Positions 1 to 15,607 are shown, numbered from the stretch's first letter. The stretch: 64,000 nucleotides of DNA from Stercorarius parasiticus (GCA_013396915.1 VWZL01000358.1:124001-188000); one strand, 5' to 3'. The notes: generated by a model from the sequence alone, not told the origin. Made by a program: numbers and translations.

Positions 1-1825
1 ATTTCAAAGTAAGTGTTAATTTAACTATTTTGAGAAAGATATTAAATGATTCTGATGTGCAGGAAATTTTTTCCACCAGCTAATCTTCCTAAAATGTATG
101 TGAGAAAAATTTATGTAGACAAAAGACTTCAGAGTATAGAAGCAGTCAAATAAATCAGACGGAGTTGTGGACAGATTTATACATTCTATATATTTTAATT
201 GCACTGGCATTTTCATTTTTCTGTAATTGCACTTTAATTGCGTATATTTTTCTAAATTTAAAAAAGTAGTTAAAATAGCATTGTACGAGATGAAATAATT
301 TCTGGCACTTACTGCAGATGTTTTAAACAATTCATGTGTGGAGCAATTTCATAGTCCTATTATATAAGGCATTTAAAAATTGCACTTGAGTAATTCTGCC
401 TGCAATCAGCAAAGATCCCATAATACTGTTTTTTAGTCATGAAAGAAAGCAAAGCTGAAACCTCTGAACTAAAAGAAACTATTTCTTCTACCTTCTGGGA
501 CGCCTTTTGAGGCTCTGAAGTTTTGAAAAGCATATAACTTAGATGCCTCCTTCTGAATTTAGGAGACTAACTCAAGGAATTCTGCTTTCAGATATGGCTC
601 TTACTGTTTGTTACCTTTGGATCCATTTTCATATGGTATCTGTATGAATTTTAAGCCCTTGAAACCAGAATTTCTGCTAGGTTTTGGTATGTGGCTAGTG
701 CTTTGAATTCCTGTATGAGAAACACCTTACAACACATTATTTCTTCTAAATGTTGGACTTGAGTACCACTCCCACACATAACGCGTGTTATGCTTGGCAG
801 TGACTACAGTTAATTTCTGGAACCTGAGATCACATATCGTTTTAGAAAATTTCAGCCTTTGAATTCTACATAATTGCAATCTAGCAGGCTGCTAACACTG
901 CAGCAATTAATACTGCAATTAATATTATTTTTGTGGCCAGAAGCCATATTGAAGGTGAAGACTCATTTTGTACAAGGCATTAACATACTCTACAATTATC
1001 CTTGAAGGATTTGTTACTAAATTTAAAACTAGAGGTAAATGTGGCCATGTCAGACAAATCAAAAAAAGATAGAGAAGATGAAAACATCAAGTAGCATCTC
1101 TGCCTGAAATCTATTGCTGCATATCTATGGATTTCATTGTACCATCAATGTTTAAGCTAAACCTCTCAGTTAATTCTTCAGGAGTTCTGCTTAAAAGCAA
1201 GAAATTACAGTAGAGCTCTTCATGTTTGATTTTTGCTTTTTTTTTGCTGGCACGCATCTTGATTTCCATAGTCCACGGTGGTTTTATTAGTATGTAGGTT
1301 ATTTCCTCTGATCCCATAAACAGATGAACCATTATTTATATAGATTCAGTATTGGTGAACCAATAAACTGTTTATAGGCCATTGCTAATGAGAAGCAATT
1401 ATTTGTAATTTTAGATTTTGAGATGTTTATAGAGACAGCTCAGTGTAATAAAGTATATGAAACTATTAAGTTACTCACAGCCCAGTGACGTGCACCATTA
1501 GTGACTGGAACAAAGGTAGTGCAAAAAGGTAGCAGACAATTACAGCTGGGTAAGTATTAAAACTAGAAAATGAACTGAGAAACATCCCTGATTCAATATA
1601 TACAACAGTGAAATGAATTTCCCATCTTCGTTTTGCTTCTGCCCATGTAAAACTCTCCCTTGGCTTTAATAATGGAAATAAATGCTGGGGCAGAGAGCAA
1701 ATGTTCCAAACACCTACATTTTTAAATATGAGTTATCTATACATTACCCTTTCCAAGCATAAACATAAAAAAGTAATGTGCAGTTTACTCCAGCTTAATA
1801 TATAATAAATAATAACAGCAATACC

Positions 1826-1880
1826 ATTTAGAACTTTTATAGCACTTTTCATCTAGAAATCTCAAAGCAGTTTACACAAG
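1826..1880. repeat. Ancient LINE/SINE 3'-end-like fragment
   Basis: The segment carries wording like TAGCACTTTTCATCT followed by a variant of ATCTCAAAGCGCTTTACA, a phrase common in old amniote LINE/SINE 3' ends (L2/L3/MIR-like). The similarity fades after about 1880, as expected for a very old copy. Family assignment is from memory of the motif only, and orientation is uncertain. Confidence 0.35.
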
Positions 1881-2923
1881 GGGGATAGAAGAGTAGCTCT
1901 GGCATCAAAGAGGCTTTCAAACTCACACATCATCCATTTGACGAGTGTAAAGAACACAAAATCTGAGTAATATGTTCATCCCATAGGTGAAGTTACAGCT
2001 AAATCTTGCATTAGTGCTATGTATTGAGTTTATTTTAGCAATAGTCTAAAAGAAGGAGAATTGCAGCACTGAAGCTATTAAGATACGCAAAACTGAAGGC
2101 CTAAAGGTTAGCATCCAGACTTCCAGCAAAAAGCAGAAACTCAATTCTTGGCTGGTAAAACACGCGTCATAATGCTTTGAGTATTGGTCACATAGGTATC
2201 TCCACACTTTCACTGGGGGGTGAGGAATAGCACTAGGACTTAAAGTCTACCAGTTCTAACCGTACCTTGTGAAAGAATCAGACAAGGAATAAACCAACAA
2301 AATTATTATCTTTACAGAAAACCTGTTTTTACATGGACAGTCAAAGGAAGAAGAAAGTAAGTTCAGAAAAATTCAGTAGAAGTTTTTGCAATGCAAAGTC
2401 TTAAGAGAAAAACACACTTTTAGCAAAAATACATTATTCCAATCAACTTTTATTCGGGGATCCAGTGTTGTTCAGAAGAGCAATCCTCACCTCCACAGTT
2501 GTCCTTTATCTCCAATGTTTCTTCCTTCATCTCTTTTCTCAGTCTTTTGCACTAGAAAAACTGGACAGTATGAGGTTAATGAGAAAAAATAGGACAAAAA
2601 GAAAGGAAAATCAAAATATTTCATACTGATTTTTTTTCTTTTTCATCTAGAATATTACCTGAAAATTAAAGTTTTTCACTGTTTTCACAAGTAAAAGTTT
2701 TCAAGAATAAGGATATACAGACCGCATATAGCACTCAGTATATTGTGGCTGCTAGTGGAGACAAATAATCATTTGATATTTCTGTCACAAATACTTTCTG
2801 AACAATTGCATTGCTGGTGTTTCTGCCTCATGTCATTTAATGCTCCATCTGATGCCTACATAATTGTCTAATAACAGAAAACAGCCAGGAAAGATCACCT
2901 GCAATTTCAACCTCTTTTCTTGT

Positions 2924-2954
2924 AAAAAGAAAAAAAAAGAAAAAAAAGAAAAAG
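2924..2954. repeat. Pure purine (A-rich) tract
   Basis: A 31-base run of only A and G, mostly A. It lies about 195 bases before a pure pyrimidine tract (3149-3198), so the two are roughly complementary. It could be a decayed retroposon tail or simple slippage sequence; no element body is recognisable beside it. Confidence 0.85.
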
Positions 2955-3148
2955 CAAAAAAGCTACATTCTAGCAATTTATGGCACATTTTAATATAATT
3001 TTCAGTTGGTCTCTGTTTTGAAATACCGCTAGATAGACAGCAGGTTATATATCAACGCTTCTTTGATCTCCTACATTTAACTGGGGACACCAACAAGATC
3101 TTTCATGTTTAGAGGCCAGCAATGAGTAAAAAGCAATGTTTCAAATTG

Positions 3149-3198
3149 TCTTTTCTTCTTTTTCTTTTTTCTTTTCTTTTTTTTTCTTTTTCTTCCCT
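3149..3198. repeat. 50-base pure pyrimidine tract
   Basis: Only T and C for 50 bases, mostly T runs broken by single C. Long homopurine/homopyrimidine tracts can form triplex structures; that is general knowledge and is not shown here. Confidence 0.85.
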
Positions 3199-6100
3199 AT
3201 GGGTGGAAGACCAAGCAGTCTCTTTGTTGTCTTAACATTGTCAACTTCTGTCTCAGACATTTAAAAAAATGAAATTAATAGAAAAAGGAGAACCTTCATT
3301 CCTATAGCAGAGTGACTAGCCTGAATCTTTGCTGCTTTTTCTGGTGGAAGCTGTCAGATGTGTTAGTCTGTATATGCACTCAAACCACTCCACCTAATAT
3401 AAAAGTAAACAATATATTTTGTGGTTAAGGTAAAATGAAATTAATTCCTGTTCCAGAAGGCTACCTCCTTACACAATGAAACACATTTTATGAAAATCCA
3501 GTGCTTGAAAGGCAAGTCATAGTACACCAAATATTTCCAAAGAGCCAATGCAATGGAAAGGAAGGCTTTTCTTGTACCATCACCTGTAGGCAGCTCTGTA
3601 CTTGAACATCCTTTGTGTTTCAGTTAAGAGTGAAATCAGAAGAGGCCTTCTGAGATGAAAAAAAGTTATTCATTTAAATTTAATTCCATCTGATAAATTA
3701 AGATGTTACCAAACCTTTTAGGATTAGATTGTCTTGTATCCTTCAGAGTTGTACAAAGGCATAAGAGAAATTAAGGAACTACTTTTTGTTATCTCTACTT
3801 AGATCTTGGCATTGGATCTCTATGATGTTTTATATAGTGTTACATCCTAACACCAAGCAAGCGAAGGAGATGGTGAATATTAAATTTAAATGAATAGTCC
3901 TTATTTGCAGCAGATGGAACCTTGCCACATACAGAGGTACTGGGGAAGAAGCCCACTATTGTAAAGTTGCCTCTTTATTGCGACTTTTTTTCACCTGTGC
4001 AACAATTCTCAGTATTTTGATCTTACTTGAGAGCTATTTTAAATGATTGCTGAAATGAATAGCATATGTTTAAAGTGAGTGACTGGTTGACTAGGTAATT
4101 AGCAATGTCTGTTTTCCTTCAAGCTCTGAGATATTCCTATGCAGTCATTTGTGCTGCATTGGATTGCTCTTCTAGCACGTAAACACAAACTATGGAATTC
4201 ACTTTTTAGAATAGTTTTTTAAAACAAGTTAAAGGAACACCAGAAAACTATCCGTAATCTCCTCCTTCAGTGTAAACTTTTGTCGAACAAGAAAGATGGT
4301 CACATTCTGCTTGAACAGAATTTAGCTCTTGAAGCCGAGTGTTGTTGATTAAGCAATTGTTCCTGCTAAAGCAAAAGGCCTTCATGGTTATATGGGCTAT
4401 TTGGAAATTGACCTTTTTTTACCTAGTAATCATCAAATCTAATTGATGGGTTGTATTTTCATCTTATCTATTACTAATAAGCTTCTTTTTATCTGTCTAT
4501 TTAGAATGATTACATCTTTAAAGCAGGTTAATTTAAAAGGTCACCTTATCAAGCATTTTGCTATTGACTAAAATCTGTAGTCAGCCAATTATTCTTCATT
4601 TATGTGGCTGCCTACCTGCTGTCCTATGATTGCCCATAAGCTTTTGTCTGAAACATCCGCCTGCATTTAGAAATGTGGCAATATCTAAATATACACAGTC
4701 CTGAATACCTTTGCTTCTAACTTAGATCACATTGACTTCAGGCCACAGGAAGCTGGTGGGTTTGATTTCATATCAAATGTAATGGGTGAGATTCTAGACT
4801 GACTAAAGTAAAAACAATTGGATGAAATAAGGCCAAGTGTTCACTCACATTTTAAATTTCTAGTAAGAAAACAGACAAACCAGCACTTACAGCTTTTTGA
4901 TGTAGCATCAATGAAGTCAACTAGAAAAACTATCACTGACTTCAAAAAAGTCATGGATTAGTTCCAAAAGGATTTCTTTTAACTGTCTGAAGACTCCCCA
5001 GCTTTTCAAAACACTTCAGGTGGAATGTAGGCCAAGTCCCAATGATTCAAGAAAAAAGTAACTATTGGTATAAAGGCAATGAACCTCATCTCTTTCTTTT
5101 TTTTGTTTTGTGGCAGGATGGAGCTCACTGGATGAGCAGGAAAATGAGTGATTCCATGTTACCATGCCCACACTGCAAGCTTTTCCTGACACTTAAGTAA
5201 TTCATGTGTATTAGATTATCAGGAGTTAAAATTGTCTTGCATTTCAAGCTTAAAATGAAAAGCCATTGGACAACATAATAACCTGTTCAGTTGCTTTTTC
5301 TAAGGTTGGAAACCAGACCTTTGAATACTGAGATAAAGATGAAGTATGGCTATTCTATTGCTGGTATGCAGAGATCATCACCTTGCAAATGACAGTGGTT
5401 TGTCATAATCTAGGACAATAATAGGAGACAACAAAAACATTTTGTGAGTGTATTGCAAATGAAAGAGTTTCTCATGATGGATGAACAGCAAATCAGCACT
5501 AGTTTATACTTGTTTAAAGCATTTGATAGATTCAAAGTTCTTAGAGGAAAGAGATCCCTGTCTGTATTCCTTCATATCACAGTATACAGGATCTATTTGT
5601 ACTTCATCTCAGCCTGCCTATAGCATTTTATGAGATACAGCTAGATGTATTTCATCCACCTCTAAGGCAAGCATGGAAAGAAAACTGTCTGAGAAAGCAC
5701 TGCAACACTGCATAACAAATTAGTATGAGGCGTGAAGTAATGTAAAACTTCATCAGCCATCTAAATATGCAAATTTAATCACCTGAGTTGGATTTTTTTG
5801 TGTGTTTGATAAAAGAACTGAAATCCTATTTCTTTGAATAGCTTCTTTGAGAATCTTTCAAAACTCTGAAAGCAGTTCATCAGGCAGCAGCTTTGGGGAA
5901 CAGATACCAGCATGTTCAATGATAGAAGAAGGCACAGATGATGTGCCAGAAATATTCCCCCTCATATACACAACCCACATTCTTCTACAAGCACAGAGAG
6001 TTTATCACCCTGAATGCAATTACAAGTTTTAAATGTATTTTTACGGTACAAAATCAAGAATAAAGCTACTGTATGAAACTAAATTACAATATTAAATATC

Positions 6101-9100
6101 CTTATTTCCTTTGAGTTTCATATTGTTAAGATGAACTTCTTTTATTATTATTATTGTTATTTAAAATATACAGCAAACTGAGCCTTGGGAATAAAACACA
6201 GCACAATCTCCTTGAACAGATCTTTTTTGGTTACTGAAGAGCTCTGGTGCAAATTTACTATAGATTTTATTGTAGTTCCAAACTTTGGAAACCTGTCAAT
6301 ATCATTAGGTCTTACCGTCAGTTTAAATAAAGACTGATATATGCAAAGGAGTAGGAAAAAATCCAAGCCTGCCCCCCTGCCCAATTCCCATTTCAAGAGA
6401 AATCCCAGTTTTATCAATATGAGTGCGTATTGGTGTCTTGCCCATCTTTCTAAAAAGAACACATGCAAACTAAATTAGCAGGACTGAGAATTTATTCTGA
6501 TTACTCACATTACTGCAACACAAAAGTAATCGTCAAAATATTTTTACATAACTTTAATGGAGAAGATTTTTATTTTAAAATAAATTTATAACTGCTGTTA
6601 GTGACTGCTGCCAATACAGGTTTTCTGGCAATTTAAACAATTCAGAGGGCAGAGGAAGAGTCCAAAGAGAAGAACTATATGATAGCATTTTGTCACAGAA
6701 ATTGGACACAGAGAGAAACTATGCCTGGATAGATCAGTAACTGGAGAGAAACTGATAGAGAGGTAACTGAGAAAAAAATTAGTTAATAAATCAATAAATT
6801 CCTTTTTTATTCCCTGTGTTCACATAAATAAAAACATTAAACCCCAAACCCTGAAAGACTGAAATCACTTCCTCTGAACACTTACAGAATAAAATCTTTT
6901 CATTTCTTTCTTCTTCAAAGAAACATGACTGAAACAATGGTTCCATTTAATGAGTTGTTTCAAACTGACATAAATTAACCAAAAACTATTTCACTAACAT
7001 TTGAGCTAAAAAACCCCAGAGCTCTAAATGACCTCAAACAGAGCATCACAAAAAGTACAGTAGACTTCCATTGTATCTCATTTTAGATGTTGCATTTTTT
7101 GTTAATGACACTGTCATTCTTAAATGAAAACTTGATATAACCTTAGAATAACTCTGGAAAACAATCTCTAGGTCACCTGATGCTCCAGCCTATTGTTTGA
7201 AAAATGAACATCTAATGAATAAATTTTGAATTTAAATTCAAAGATTATCAACAAACAGAGCTTTTATATATCTTCTTGGGTTTAGTTTGTTTTTTTCTCC
7301 CCCACTTAGTAGATTTATTTTCTATTGCAATGGCAGTGCAATAATGAAGGAAACAATACCAGCTAAAAGTAACACCAAGTAGGTAGCCAGTCCAGGCACA
7401 TTGCCAGTCTGATCCAGCAGGGAAGCTCTTACACTGCAGAGAACCAGAACTCCTAGTGTTGTTAGGCTTTTGAGCTCTCACTAAAGAACATCTATTATTA
7501 GATCAGACATCCTTTCTGGAGCATGGTTGGTTGGTTTTTGCATACGTAGTTTACATCATGTCTTACATGCTTCTGAAGTTTAAAACATGATGAAATCCTA
7601 ATTTTTTTGTGGTGGAATCCAGATGTGCCTACTAGAAATAAAGTTGAAATTTTGAAGCCTTTTTGCTGTAAATAGACCTTAATAAATAAAAAGCCACATT
7701 TGTTCTGAGTCTCTCTGGCCAGTGAGACAGAAATCACTGAGTATGTTTAGCACAAAGAATGAATCTAAGAGCCATCTCAAAGGCAATATCTTGATGGCCC
7801 TTTACAAGAGCCTTAGAAAGAAAATTCTTTATCAGCTGTTGCTTGATTGTTAATTTATGTTTCAAGCAGCAGGCCATGACACAGTCATTATTCTAGAAAT
7901 TTTGCAGGTAGAGTAGTTTCAGTTATAGTTACTAACGTGTACAGAAATCTATATGCACACATACATTTACATACTAATTCATACTGTTAACACATTTATT
8001 CTAATATAGTGACAGTTGGCTAGAGAGAAAGGATTCAGAGCTGTTAGCTTTTGGGTGCTTATTTTTAACCTTCCTGAAATTTGAGAGAAAAGTGGATAAA
8101 AAAGCTTTTCTCTGTGCTTCCTCCTCAGGTCTGCAACACACACCAGCTGACCAAAGACTGAGCTCCCAGCTGGGATGAGTAATAGAGATTTGAATTTAGG
8201 TCATCCAGCCCTTATTACACTAATTCATGTGATTACAACATCAAACATTTGAGGGTGTTTCATCTTAACAGAAAGTCACTCAAGGACTTGAGAAAAGTTC
8301 ATCAAAACAAACACTTGAACCTCCCTCTGATATTTAACATCATGGGGGTACAATTACAGGAAGAAATTTCAAAATAACTAACCACATACCTGCCTAAATA
8401 AAAATCTGGACCTAATGCACCTTCTGAATGTGCTTCCAATATAAAACTCGTATGGCTTGGGGACAGTTTAGCAGAATATTTAGCTGGATGCCCTTCTGAA
8501 AGATAATCAGTAATTCAACCAGAAGCTATGGGTTTCATGAGGAAAATAGTGTGATATTTTATGATCTGAATTATGCAGGAAATCATACTGAATTGTCTGA
8601 TTTCATTGTATGATGTATTGTATTACATGGTTGTATGATTTAAAATGTACTGTTCAAATATCCCTCCACTAGGAAAGTTTGCCATAATGGAAAAATAACG
8701 CAAGTTACATACTTCCATGGAGTGAAACTATCACATAGCTTAATTATATATTTAAGCTGGTGTCACCACAAAATTTGTGAGCCCAGGTACCAAAAGCAGC
8801 AACATTTAGAACTTTGTCAGTGATTTCCACTACATGTGTGCTCCCTTTTTGGTTAGTTTTCACACCTAGATCAGACTAATTCTTCTCTCAACTGAAGTCA
8901 ACTATTGACATGTTTAACAGCTACATGATGCATGAGCAGAAGACTTCACATCAATTTTTCTCAATACCTTGCTCAGTCTGGTTGGTAGTCTTCTGTGCTG
9001 GGTTAAGTTTGAGTCCATTTCTGCTTCTGATGAGTGTGATTGTTTATTGCGTTATATTAAATTCACTGTGGATGGCTGGGTAACAAATGGACTAGCTATA

Positions 9101-12100
9101 AGCTGGGGCCATAGGGGCTGGCAGTTGTCAACACTGTGATAAGCTAGTGCTTTATCATCAGAAACCAAAGAGTACTTAAATGATACTGGCTATAGTTATG
9201 GTCGTAATTTATTGGCCTCAAGTGACTGCTTGCTGTGTGGTGCCCTGCCTTTTCTCAATTTCTGTTTTGCTGTAGTTGGCATTATAAAATCTGAGTTGTT
9301 TTGTACAAATTCTGTACCTCTGTAATATAAAAGAAGGCAAGAAAGGATATGCAGCAGACAGCTAGCAAGGCTAAGAATAAATTGTGAAGTTTTATGTAAG
9401 GCCTTCATGGAAAAAAACACCAACCTCTTCAGTCAAAATTGAATGAATGTGCCCATCTTTCCTGACATCTCTTCCCTCTTAATGCTTTTTTTAAAAGGTT
9501 TTAGTTAAACAAGCCATTTTATTGCATTTGCATTTCAATTCTACACTTAGAAAAATGATGACATGGTTTTCCTAAGCACTCCTAAAACTGGTCAAGAAAT
9601 CATTATTCTAACAAAAACGAAATTATCTTGTTTTCATTTAGGTTTTCTTTCACCATTTTTTTTCTGTGAAAAAGCAGCAATATTTACAGTTTTAGAATTT
9701 TCTGTCAGCTCCGGAGTGTCTGTCTGGAGGTAGCCAGTGCGAAAAACAGCGCTTAAGTCACCCACATATCTATGTCTAGCCTGTCACATACCTTGGTACT
9801 CTGCTTAGGTTATGATGTCTTGAGAATAAAATAATTCTGTTACTACAACTTTTATTAGTTTCTTACATCTATTTATATTTTGGTATTGCATTTTTTAGCA
9901 CAGCAAATTACCTCTTTTGCCCCTCTTTTTCCTTCTACTGACCCTGCCTGTCAGCAGTTGTCAAACAGTGGTCTGTGGTCTAGAAAAGGAAAGAGAAAAA
10001 TGCCGTTGTCTTCGTTTAGTTTTCTGAATAATGGTGTTTAATTGTTTTGCCCCAAAAATTCAAGAATCCCTGACCAATCCCATTTCAATATTTCTTTTAA
10101 AGTTTTCCAGATATTACTGATTCCTAATTTATTCTCATCCAGTTGCTTTTATTCACACACTAGTGTACAGCGCTGACTACTGCAGCTATTGTTTAACTTC
10201 AGAACGGAGGTGGCCATAGCTTACTTTGTCCCCACAATTGCATACTAATACGTTGTCCTGATTTGGGATTGTCTGTCACCTTTGTTTTCTAATGATAACC
10301 TTTCCTGGAATCAGTGTTTTCAGGATCCTAGTTTCTTTGTGGGGGGACTCAAGAGCCTTTGCAGATTGACACAACACCCTATTTTCCAGGGTGTCCAGAT
10401 ATACAAGATACATATATCCTACATATGTCTCTGAAAATAAATTTGATAGATATTTTCAGTTACCAGAAATTTTGAAAGGGATTCTTGTAGGTAAAGACAA
10501 ATAGTACTTGAATATGTCTAGAAGCTGCAAGATCAAGCCCTTAGTTTTAACATTATATTTTGTATATTTAGAATAAATTGCATACTTGATGAATCTTACC
10601 ATTTTCCAAGCTTTCTGTGGAAATGATGAGTTTAAAATTGTGCATGAAATTGTAGCCTTACCACAGTCAGTAGTAGTATTCCATTAGTGTTGGCAGGGAG
10701 AGATTCTAGCCATACCTACAGGTTAAGGCTTTCTGTCAGATAATTTCTACTCTTTTTCTCAGCTCTCTGGCAGAATTCTACAACAAACACAGAATCCCTG
10801 AGCAAATTCTGTCAGGAGAATGGTAAAATAGTGCACTAAGAATCTAGAAATGGTCCCTAGCTGTGTCACAGATTTAATGTATGATGTTAGAAAGGGCATG
10901 TAAATTCTACACTTTTTTTCTCAAATACAATGTGTGAATTGATTCTAATACTTGATGTTAATGGAACAGAATTGTTCCTTTAGATTTTGCATTCCCCGGT
11001 ACAGAACCTCTTTATTGCTACGTGCATTTAGTTGGGTGTTGTTTCAATACCAATAAATAGTGAAATCCCACAGGTTTTTTCAATAATTGAAAGAAAGTTT
11101 ATACTTTCTTATTTAGATAATTCTATAGAATTAGAGCTGAGCAAAAATCTGTTTTCCACGAAGAAGAAAAATAACTATTCTACAGCTAACCTGATTATAA
11201 ATATTTCATAAAAGATTACAGGGAACATTACACAACTGATTACTGCAAAACTGTGAAACACGTATTCAAACCCTCTTTTGACACTTTCCCCAAGCAAGGA
11301 GAGTGTTCTAAGGGCTTAAAAACTCACTGAGGGTCTTCCGCTCTGTTATTGTGGCTGCTCCACTTTAAGCGAATAAATCAGATTAAGGATTCAAACCTAA
11401 ATTTCTGAAGATGCAAAGTGCTCCAAACTTACCCAAACTGATATTGTGCTTTCTCAGCCAAATGTCTACACCTTGACCAATTAATTCTTTATTTTCCTCC
11501 GTGTGTTCCTTCAAAAAGCTTTGCCTTAGATTAATATACATTCTCTTCTATATAAATATAGAAGTCCAATTCTATAAATAGTTATCTGTTAACCAATAGC
11601 ATTTGTTTGGAATATCATTAAGGAGCTCTGTCATTCAACACATGATATAAATTTGCATGCAAAAAGACAATAAGCTGCTTCTGCAGAGACGGGCTTTATG
11701 ACTGTAAACATCAGATATGAAAAGTTCACACAGTGTTCTTATGACAACATTTAAATTTAGATAACCAGGTGGACCTGAAAAATTATGGATCTCTCTAGAA
11801 GAAAGAAAGGTCAAAACAGATGTTCTTGAGAAGACCAGCTACCAAAGACAGTATATCATTATTCTTTAATGTAATTAAAGATAAAAAGGTAAAATGCAGA
11901 GTTTCTCTTCTTTTGTAAAAAGTGTCAAGGCTATCTTACATTTGAACAAACATTAAATTAAATGAACTCTCAAAGCAGTTTCAAGGTAAATGAAGGAGAC
12001 ATGAATATTTCTACTCCTAGGACTTCATGAATTTTGCTCTTCAGCCTTCCTTACTCAGCCGGTTGCCTGACAGCATGCCTACTAAAGCTTCCGTTTAAAG

Positions 12101-15100
12101 TCTTGCAGTTTTATAAAGTGTAGGCTACGTTATCTGCTAAACTCCATCTCAAAAGTTATATTAGAATATAACATATCAAGGCATTGCAAGCAGAATGCAG
12201 TTAATTGGACTGCAATTAAGCTGACATAAGGTCTAATCTAAGTTACTTCTGCAAGATGGCTTGGGTAGATCATTTCTTCACTGTATTCTCATCCACAAAC
12301 TGGGCTTTGGTGTTTACTAATGAAAAGGGCTATATAAAATTTGTCCCACAGTTACAAAGGTGGCAATTACCTGATATTTACTAATAGATCTATTTCTAAT
12401 TATGTGTTTAAATTAAATGTTGATATTAACTCTCTTACTCTGAAGCCTAAACTAGTAGAAAGGACACAGTATTTCACTTTCTATTTATACAGTCCATACA
12501 TAGACATAGGGTTTTTACAGTATGCATGTGGCTCAACAACGAATACTTTATTTAGGTGATACGTCTATGTAATCTTTCTTAAAATACTATATTTAATACT
12601 TAAGCTCTGACCTGGACATATGTACTCTATTTCTTTTTTGCATCAAGAAGGTTACACATTCAGCTAATGAAAATTCATTCACTTGAAAGCCAAAGCGTGC
12701 CCGATTACCCCTAATCATTTCTTCATCTTTCAGTGACCTTAAATAGGTAAACATTCCTAATAAGTTCAGTGTGGGACCAGGCTTACTACAGGCAAAGGCA
12801 GAAAAAAGGAAAAGCATTCCTGTCTCACCAGCCGTTTTCTGTCTACTAAACTAGCTAAGATACATTTTAAATTTTACATATACAATTCCTAGTTGTTTTT
12901 ATTTACTGCACATTTTCATCATCTGTCCAACATACCCATATTTTTTTGGAATCCAGGAAGCTGAGAAGGGAAATAACAGCAAGACATTTCATGACAGCCT
13001 TTTCTTGTGGCAGTCCTAGAGCTCAAGCACAGGATGTATATTCTGGTGTGTTCTGCTTGAAGGCTGGTGATTACATGTGTAAGATGAAAAGCTCCTCTGC
13101 ATTATGAACCTTTTAGTTACAAATGAGCATTTCTTGATGCATATTAAACTTGACACATTAACTCCTGGATGAATTGCTTACAAAGGGAGCTGCTTAAGAC
13201 TATTAAGATATATACAGTGAAATCCTAGGTACTAAGTAGAGTTAACATTATTCCAAAGTGTATTTGTTTTTAAAGTGTCTGGTTTAGCTTAAGTTTCTCT
13301 CTTTAATCATGCATACTGCCCCAGGCTGCCAAAAAGACAGCCATCAGCATTGCTTAGTGAAGGCAGCTTAGTGCTGTCAGCCATCTTATCTCCCCTGCTG
13401 CATGGGCGATAGCTTTTATCTGTGAGTATAAACATTAAAATGGAACTATAATCCTACCTTAGTCCTACAGAAGATTTCCAGCTGTTTCTCAGATATGAAG
13501 AAACTCCTCCCATTACAGAAAGGCATATGTGTCTGTCTGTACGCTTATTTGTGCGTTTGTGTATTTGGACAGTAAAAATCACGATGAGCAGGAATTAATC
13601 TGGAAAAAGAAATTCTACCTTAGGAACTTTTTGGAAATAGCTAGCTAATCCAGGGAGCCAGTTTTATATAACAATCCCAATCAAACATATAGAATGCAAT
13701 TTAAACTATCTAAGCATATTAATAATCTGTAACCGCAGCATAATGTGCTTTAAAACTTTTTTCTCTTTAATGCACCATTCATTTTTTATTTCAGGGCTTT
13801 TCATGCACAGCACCTCAGAGCATCAGTTTAAATAAGGTAATAAAAGAGAGCAAAGGTGCTAGCATATGAAATTCTAATAGTAAGTTTGTTTCGGCATTAT
13901 TTATGAAACAGAAAAAACCAATTTTTAATAAATAGGGGAAGGTAATTTCATCTTTTCGTCACAGGAACTGAAAGCTATTTCCTTCTAGGTCACCAGTTGA
14001 ATACAATAACATTTTCCAAAGCATGTTAAGTATGCAAATCTAGAAAATATTCTCTTTTCTAAAGTCAGGGAAAAGATGCCAGATAGTTTAGAGATATATT
14101 GTCAAATCATTCCTTTAACAGCTCTCTCTGTCCTCTTGTCACTGGCCCTGCCTGCAGCCATATAATTATTAGATCCTTTTTGCTATAGAACCACCATTTA
14201 GAACAACCTCCCTACATCTTTTTACTGCAACAATACTCCTTTTTTCTGATATTAAATTAACAGTTTCTTGATCTTAGTTGCTGTCCTCTTCTGTTAATGT
14301 TTCATGCAACTTAACTTTGCAAATACAAGAAATGCTGTTTGTTGAGCTGGGACTGGCAGAAAAGAAGAAAAGATGGATGGTACCGGGCTGTCTCTCTTTC
14401 ATTTTTAACCTGCTTCCTCAAAATGGAGTGTGGCTCAGTTCAGGGAATAGAAACTGTGAAGATCTCATTCCATCAAGACACAGAATTCCCATTTTCCCAG
14501 TTGACCACTGACTTCCATTGAAGCTTTTGAGAGATTCCTACTTCATTCAGAGATTTTGAATTAAACCCCAAATGGGATCCACATGATTAAAAAGGCGGTT
14601 ATATGTTTAACTCAAAAAGCATAAGTAGTTGTCTTAATGTCAACTCAAATGCCTGAAGTAGAGTTCTTCCCTAAACGCTTACAGGAGTCCTTAAAATATT
14701 TCTGTTGGGTTATCAAAGCTGTACAAAGGATTTTGATTCCCAATTATCATTAGAAATTAATTGAAACAGGGTATTGAAATCCCTTATGTACAGTTCTGTA
14801 TATGCAATTCACATAATGTGGATAAGCAGAAATTAATAGGAAATGGCTGCCCCCCAGTGCATCGAAAGCCTTGGCTTTCAGTTATATAGAAAATAAAGTT
14901 ATTATATTTTTGAAGAATCTAACAATTCTAATGTTATTCCCTAGCTTTAAAATGACAATGAAGAGCTCAGCAACAAATAATAGAAATTTAAACAGTCACA
15001 TTTTTAAATGTCAAATATATATTTATATAACAGATAGACATGGTTACAACAGGGATAACCTCTGCTAATTCAACAAGACAAGCACATTTCTAATAAAAAA

Positions 15101-15607
15101 GCACATAGAAAGGCATTATTATGTTTAATAGAATCTCTTTGCTCTTTCTTCTCAATACCTTCCAAGGAGCTCTGATTGTAGCAGTTTTTAAGCTTCTGTA
15201 GAAGCATTTGACATTCTTACCCTGGGATTTGATCCAGAAATATGCCCTCAAATCAAGACAAGTTTCATCAGAGTGGGATTGTTGCTGTCCTCCCTCACTA
15301 AAATCAATAGTTTATACCAACTAGATTAGATCAGGGTGCATAAATGGTTCCTGGTGTCATTGCTAACTGCATAAAAGTAAATGCATTAACAGAAATAAAC
15401 TAAAAAAAACCCTAACTGAGCATTTCCATTTGGAATATACTCTTTTGATGAAAAAAGACCCCAACCCACTCACTGAATATTTCACTGAATACTTTATATA
15501 CTTTCACTGAAAACTTTATATATATGAACACAAACACAGAATTATGAAATTATTCTAGCCCCTATTAAAATCAGAAGAAAAACTTCCCTTTCTCTTTCTG
15601 TAGACAT

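Noticed and set aside
6157..6468. 103-codon minus-strand frame
   Set aside because: No recognisable domain, and its length is compatible with chance in this composition.
7225..7242. Perfect 18-bp palindrome TTTGAATTTAAATTCAAA
   Set aside because: AT-rich palindromes of this size are expected by chance and there is no partner feature.
10846..10960. Possible second MIR-like fragment
   Set aside because: Only loose wording (TGTCACAGATTTAATGTATG) resembles the core; the match is too weak to call.
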